NCBI GenBank assembly: GCA_022605955.1 | Contig: JAKCOZ010000003.1 | Coordinates: 43,426,761 to 43,490,760, forward strand | DNA: 64,000 bases | DNA from: Rallus limicola | Lineage: Eukaryota; Chordata; Aves; Gruiformes; Rallidae | Reading direction: 5' to 3' | In this document: positions 60,346 through 64,000 of the stretch, in pieces | Numbering within the stretch: the stretch's first letter is position 1 | How the letters are laid out: every line of letters begins with the position of its first letter | Notes under the pieces: generated by a model | Databases searched by the model: none | Seen by the model: the letters and a program-made list of their open reading frames with translations, nothing else | Told to the model about the DNA's origin: nothing | Position numbers and translations under genes: made by a program

Positions 60346-62537
60346 TCTTCATAAAGGAGGTGAAGCTGTCAGAATACTGGCAGCAGCTAAAAAAGGACCA
60401 TGGCATGAGGTGATACACTGTGGTTTCTGGGAGAGGGGAATTCACCCTCCAGACCTGCTGACAGGTTCCCAGGTGACTGAGTTACTCTAGAATTTTTGTG
60501 CTTCATTTTCTACCTGGAAGACAATAAACATCATGAGGAGTGGTCAGTTAGCACAACCACAGGAGCACTGGAGATTATGTACTCAAACAACAACACAACG
60601 CTACAAGCAGTACCAGCAGCCCAGAGAGTTTGGTGCTTTCTCACACCCATCCCAGCCAAAAGAGGAATAGCACATTGTGCCAGGCCATTTCACCATTCAA
60701 GCTGAGACAGTGCAAAGGCTGCAGAAACCCACCACACCTCAAGGCATAACCTGCTAAGGAAATGTAGAATAAAAATTGTACTTCAGCAGGAGGCATCTGA
60801 ATGGAGAAGGAGGGGCATGGAATCTTTTTTCCTCCTTTCCCATTTTAGTACCCTTTGGCAAAACCAGGGTTCCCAGGAGTGGAATGACAAACCTGAAAAT
60901 CCCATTATATGCGGGTGGATTTGTTTTTCTTTACTTTTTAAAATCCAGTTAGATGAGAGATGGATCAGAACAAGTTTACAGGGGACATTTTGGATATACT
61001 GCCCCTTCCTGTGATTCTAGTTTGTTGCCCACAAAGGTCAGTTCTCAGTTGATAAAAGCCAGTAGATGTCCTCTGCCTTGAGCATCCAAGTGATCTTTCC
61101 TTGACCTCACCAGAACTGAGGTCAGTTGCCACCACCATGGCCTCAGTATCCAGAATTTGTCAAGTCAAACTCCTTTAATGCTTGAATCAAGTGGGTATTT
61201 AAACCCTTCAAATTCAAGGAATCAGTCTTGGTGAGTCAGAGGGAAAAGACTGCTCCTTTGATTGATCATATCTCTGACTCAAAGCCAAATACATGTTCGA
61301 ACAAGTTAAACTGTCCCCAGGACTCATAGAACATTGTGCCAGGTCATTTATGACCTGCATTAAAATCAAACCAGTCTCTGAAAGCCAAGCAGAGTGCTAA
61401 CTGGCATGCACGCGCGCAGCTCTGCCCTTAGTCTGCTCGTGGGGAAGCTGAGGGTGAAACCTCCCTGGCTCCTAGGCACAGAGGCAGATCATGGAGGGGA
61501 TGTGCTGGAGACAGAACCTCAGCTTCCAGGTAGCATCCACCTGAAGTAATGGATCCTTCCCAGTAACCACTAGAGGCTGATCCATAGGACTGCATGGTCA
61601 TCGGCACATGCAAGCCCCTGTGTGACTTCTGCAGCTCCCAACACTTGGCAAGGAGGCCCTGTCAGTCAGGCTGCACACTGAGCTAATCATCAAGACACTG
61701 ATGAATCACAAGCACAGCAAGAGCCCAGAGGGCTGCAAAATACCTCTAGGGACTTGTTTGTGCCAGATCTCTTAGAAAGTTCAAGAGGAATTAGCAAAGG
61801 ACATGAATCAAATTGTGGGAATAAGATTCAGCTGGCACGTTCAGATTTTAAAAAGGGATTCAGCTTGTCATGCTCCAGAAGCTGGGCTGCATGGAGGCCA
61901 CTGTCCTTCTGAACTGGGATACCCACACAGGTGTTTGGTGCAGCGTGGCACACCCATTTCAAAGCTGAGTTGCCTCACCTCAGGTATACAGACAAGCCCT
62001 TTGTGGTGGCATCAGCTCCCATGTGGAAATGGAGCAACCTTGAGTCACTGTGGAGCTCAGCCTAATGGCTGCCCCTGAAAAGTGTCTCCATGTTGTGTTT
62101 CCAAAGGTTGGTCAACAAAACTTACCTTCCTGTCTGTGTGCTGAAAACCCTTAAGAGAAGTGATGACAGTCCAAATGAAGAGTTAGTGAACAAGCAAGTC
62201 AATATAAACAAAGGGTGCCCATCATGACAGGTGGACACATATCCTGGGAATCATGCCATGGCCCCCAGTCTTCACACACGAGTCACCAGAAACACTATAG
62301 CTGTAAGATTTAGGTGCACACCTTTGCCAAAGAGAGTTTCCCACCCATCTGCAAAAATTCCTCTTATACTGCTGCAGCCCAAAGTTTTCATTCTCTATAG
62401 TACCTTCACTGCACTCAGAGGGTTACCTTCTCACCTGCAGGTGAACGAGAAGCTAGGGGTTATGTACTGTGAGCAGCTGCCCCTGTGGCTTCACAGTTCT
62501 CAACGCCCAAAGTTGAAGGTTCATGCCTGGAAGTAGA

Positions 62538-62727
62538 TCATAGACTCAGGGAATGTGTAAGGTTGGAAGGGAACTTTAGAGGTCTTCTAGTCCACCCCCC
62601 CTGCAGTAAGCAGGGACATCTGCTCTAGATCAGGTCGCTCAGAGCCCCATCAAGCCTGACCTTGAATATCTCCAGGGATGGGGCCTCCACTACCTCTCTG
62701 GGCAACCTGTTCCAGTGATCCAACAAG
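62538..62727 (-). mobile_element. CR1 LINE 3'-end fragment
   Basis: ATCATAGACTCAGGGAATG, AGGTTGGAAGGGAACTTTAG, CCTTGAATATCTCCAGGGATG and CTCTGGGCAACCTGTTCCAG is a CR1 3' end read on the opposite strand. It includes the variant with an extra block (GCAGGGACATCTGCTCTAG) seen in some avian CR1 subfamilies. It is about 190 bp and 5'-truncated. Confidence 0.9.
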
Positions 62728-63025
62728 GGATGGTCAGAAAACTAGCCTGCAAGGACTCTGGAGAGAAAAAGAAAGCAGCAGGAAAGGCAAACAAAACCGT
62801 CCAAGGTTTCAACGTACCAGTTCCCCATCATCTGCCTACATTTTGCCCACACACAGTTTAATCAGCGTGCTGGGGAGCTTGGCTCCCTGCCAACAGGAAT
62901 GTGGATTCTGACAATTTGTCTAAAGTGCAGTCATAAATTGCAGCTAAACAGAAAGAGCACTTTTTTTTTTGGGGGGGGCTTTTTTTTAATTGTTGATGGC
63001 TTTTGATGTTGTTGTTGTTTTCGGG

Positions 63026-63067
<42 letters not shown>

Positions 63068-64000
63068 CGTGTGTATCTGGGCTCTTTTTTCCCCCCTAAA
63101 AACAATTACAACCTCTAACTGCTGCCCACACTGCAGTTGCCTGAGAAACGCAGCGTGGGTATGGCTGTGGTAATAGGGACTCAGGTTTTACACCGTGCTT
63201 TCTGCCATTGGTTGGCTGCAAGGCCCCCACAAAACTGTCCCAGCAGGACGTTTGAGCTCAGACACAGAGAGTATTCCCACCCCAGGCACAGCACCACTGC
63301 AAGTTCCTGCCAGAGCGAGCACCTCTGGGGGCAGCCAAGGATGCAGTAATTGGTGTCTTTATTGCTCTGGTAAATGTGCTGGCAATGGCCCTGGCTCCAT
63401 CCACCCAATGTCAGTACTTGGACTTAAGAGTGTGCCCAGCACAGTTTGGCCCAGGAGAGGAGAGAGGCGAGGAAGCAGCATGCACCAGGAGCTGGGTATC
63501 ACATACACTCCACACCCACATTGATCACCTTGATCCAAACCACTTCTCAGATGACAGGGCACAATGTCTGTGCTGAAGGCTGTACACACAACAAGTGTCC
63601 AGAGACATGTCTTGGCTAACAAGCCCTGGTTAGAATTACCCTGGAAAGAGAAAATGTGCTTTTTACATGGGACACCTGGGCAGAGAGGAGGAGGTTGCTC
63701 AAGTTGACTGAAAATATTCACTTTCCCAAAGAGGTGACAGAACATCTCTGCTATGTATTTCTGAGCTCAGCATCAAAGGATGAGGCAAAATGAAATGACC
63801 ATTTGTGGCTGAACACTGAAATTTTCTTGGGTGGAAAGAAAACAATCACCCATCCAAACCCACGCATTTTGAACAAGCTCTGTATAGTGGTGAGGGAAAA
63901 ATGGGGTTTTGGTTTGGGTTTTTTCTGCCCTTTCCAGCAAAGCCGCTTCCCACCCAGCAGACAGAGCAGAGGCCGAGGGATGATGCTGTCTTCCAAGCTA
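62728..64000. other. Window end, no gene recognised
   Basis: Apart from the GT/GC tract and the T/G homopolymers near 62961-62995, I see no coding or RNA feature in this end of the window. Confidence 0.45.
63030..63076. repeat. (GT)n-(GC)n-(GT)n alternating purine/pyrimidine tract
   Basis: About 14 GT units run into five GC units and then GTGTGT. Alternating GT/GC is the classic Z-DNA-prone pattern. The flanking DNA has T and G runs (62961-62995). Confidence 0.93.

Larger units (their letters stand above)
41959..62537. other. Far-upstream flank of LPL, no gene recognised
   Basis: About 20 kb without a supported exon or RNA gene. Scattered simple repeats and inverted repeats are listed separately. 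Open frames of up to about 190 codons (for example 58171-58734) do not resemble known proteins. INTS10, the usual upstream neighbour, was looked for and not found. Confidence 0.45.

Noticed and set aside
1..64000. CRISPR arrays, bacterial operons, prophage, tRNA or rRNA genes
   Set aside because: None is seen; the sequence is vertebrate nuclear DNA, and the evenly spaced repeats present are microsatellites or CR1 fragments.

Overview
The window is vertebrate nuclear DNA, most probably from a bird. It holds a split gene with GT-AG introns, CpG-rich DNA at its promoter, long gene-free flanks, many simple repeats, and several CR1-type LINE fragments, including one with the characteristic 3' end built from short ATTCTATG-like repeats. 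The protein is very close to what I recall of chicken lipoprotein lipase, but its signal peptide and several loops differ. The source is therefore probably not chicken itself; I cannot name the species.

One protein-coding gene can be supported: LPL (lipoprotein lipase), complete on the minus strand. Its promoter lies near 31.56 kb, the start codon at 31352, the stop at 16347-16345 and the last poly(A) signal at 14256-14251. All ten exons can be placed to the base. Exons 3 to 9 measure 180, 112, 234, 243, 121, 183 and 105 bp, the same as the human exons as I recall them. The joined reading frame is 1470 nt (489 residues) with no stop or frameshift. The catalytic triad, lid cysteines, heparin-binding basic cluster, RxKR cleavage site and Trp-rich lipid-binding loop are all present.

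Layout: 1-11.1 kb is non-coding DNA downstream of LPL with a 300-bp CCTT tract. 11.1-13.0 kb holds two CR1 insertions, one with the reverse-transcriptase C-terminus. 13.0-14.2 kb is spacer. 14.2-31.5 kb is LPL, with a 6.76-kb first intron. 31.0-32.0 kb is a GC-rich promoter region with a 75-bp pentamer array. 32-64 kb is non-coding DNA upstream of LPL in which I recognise no exon, with two more CR1 fragments, a CR1-like tail, simple repeats and a few inverted repeats. In other vertebrates the upstream neighbour is INTS10 and the downstream neighbour SLC18A1. I saw no exon of either.

I found no clear new biological system. The items most worth checking are the LPL promoter (two abutting octamers plus a pentamer array), the C-terminal extension that reads through the exon 9/10 junction, the paired poly(A) signals, two G-run elements in introns, and a nested hairpin and a perfect palindrome in the upstream flank.
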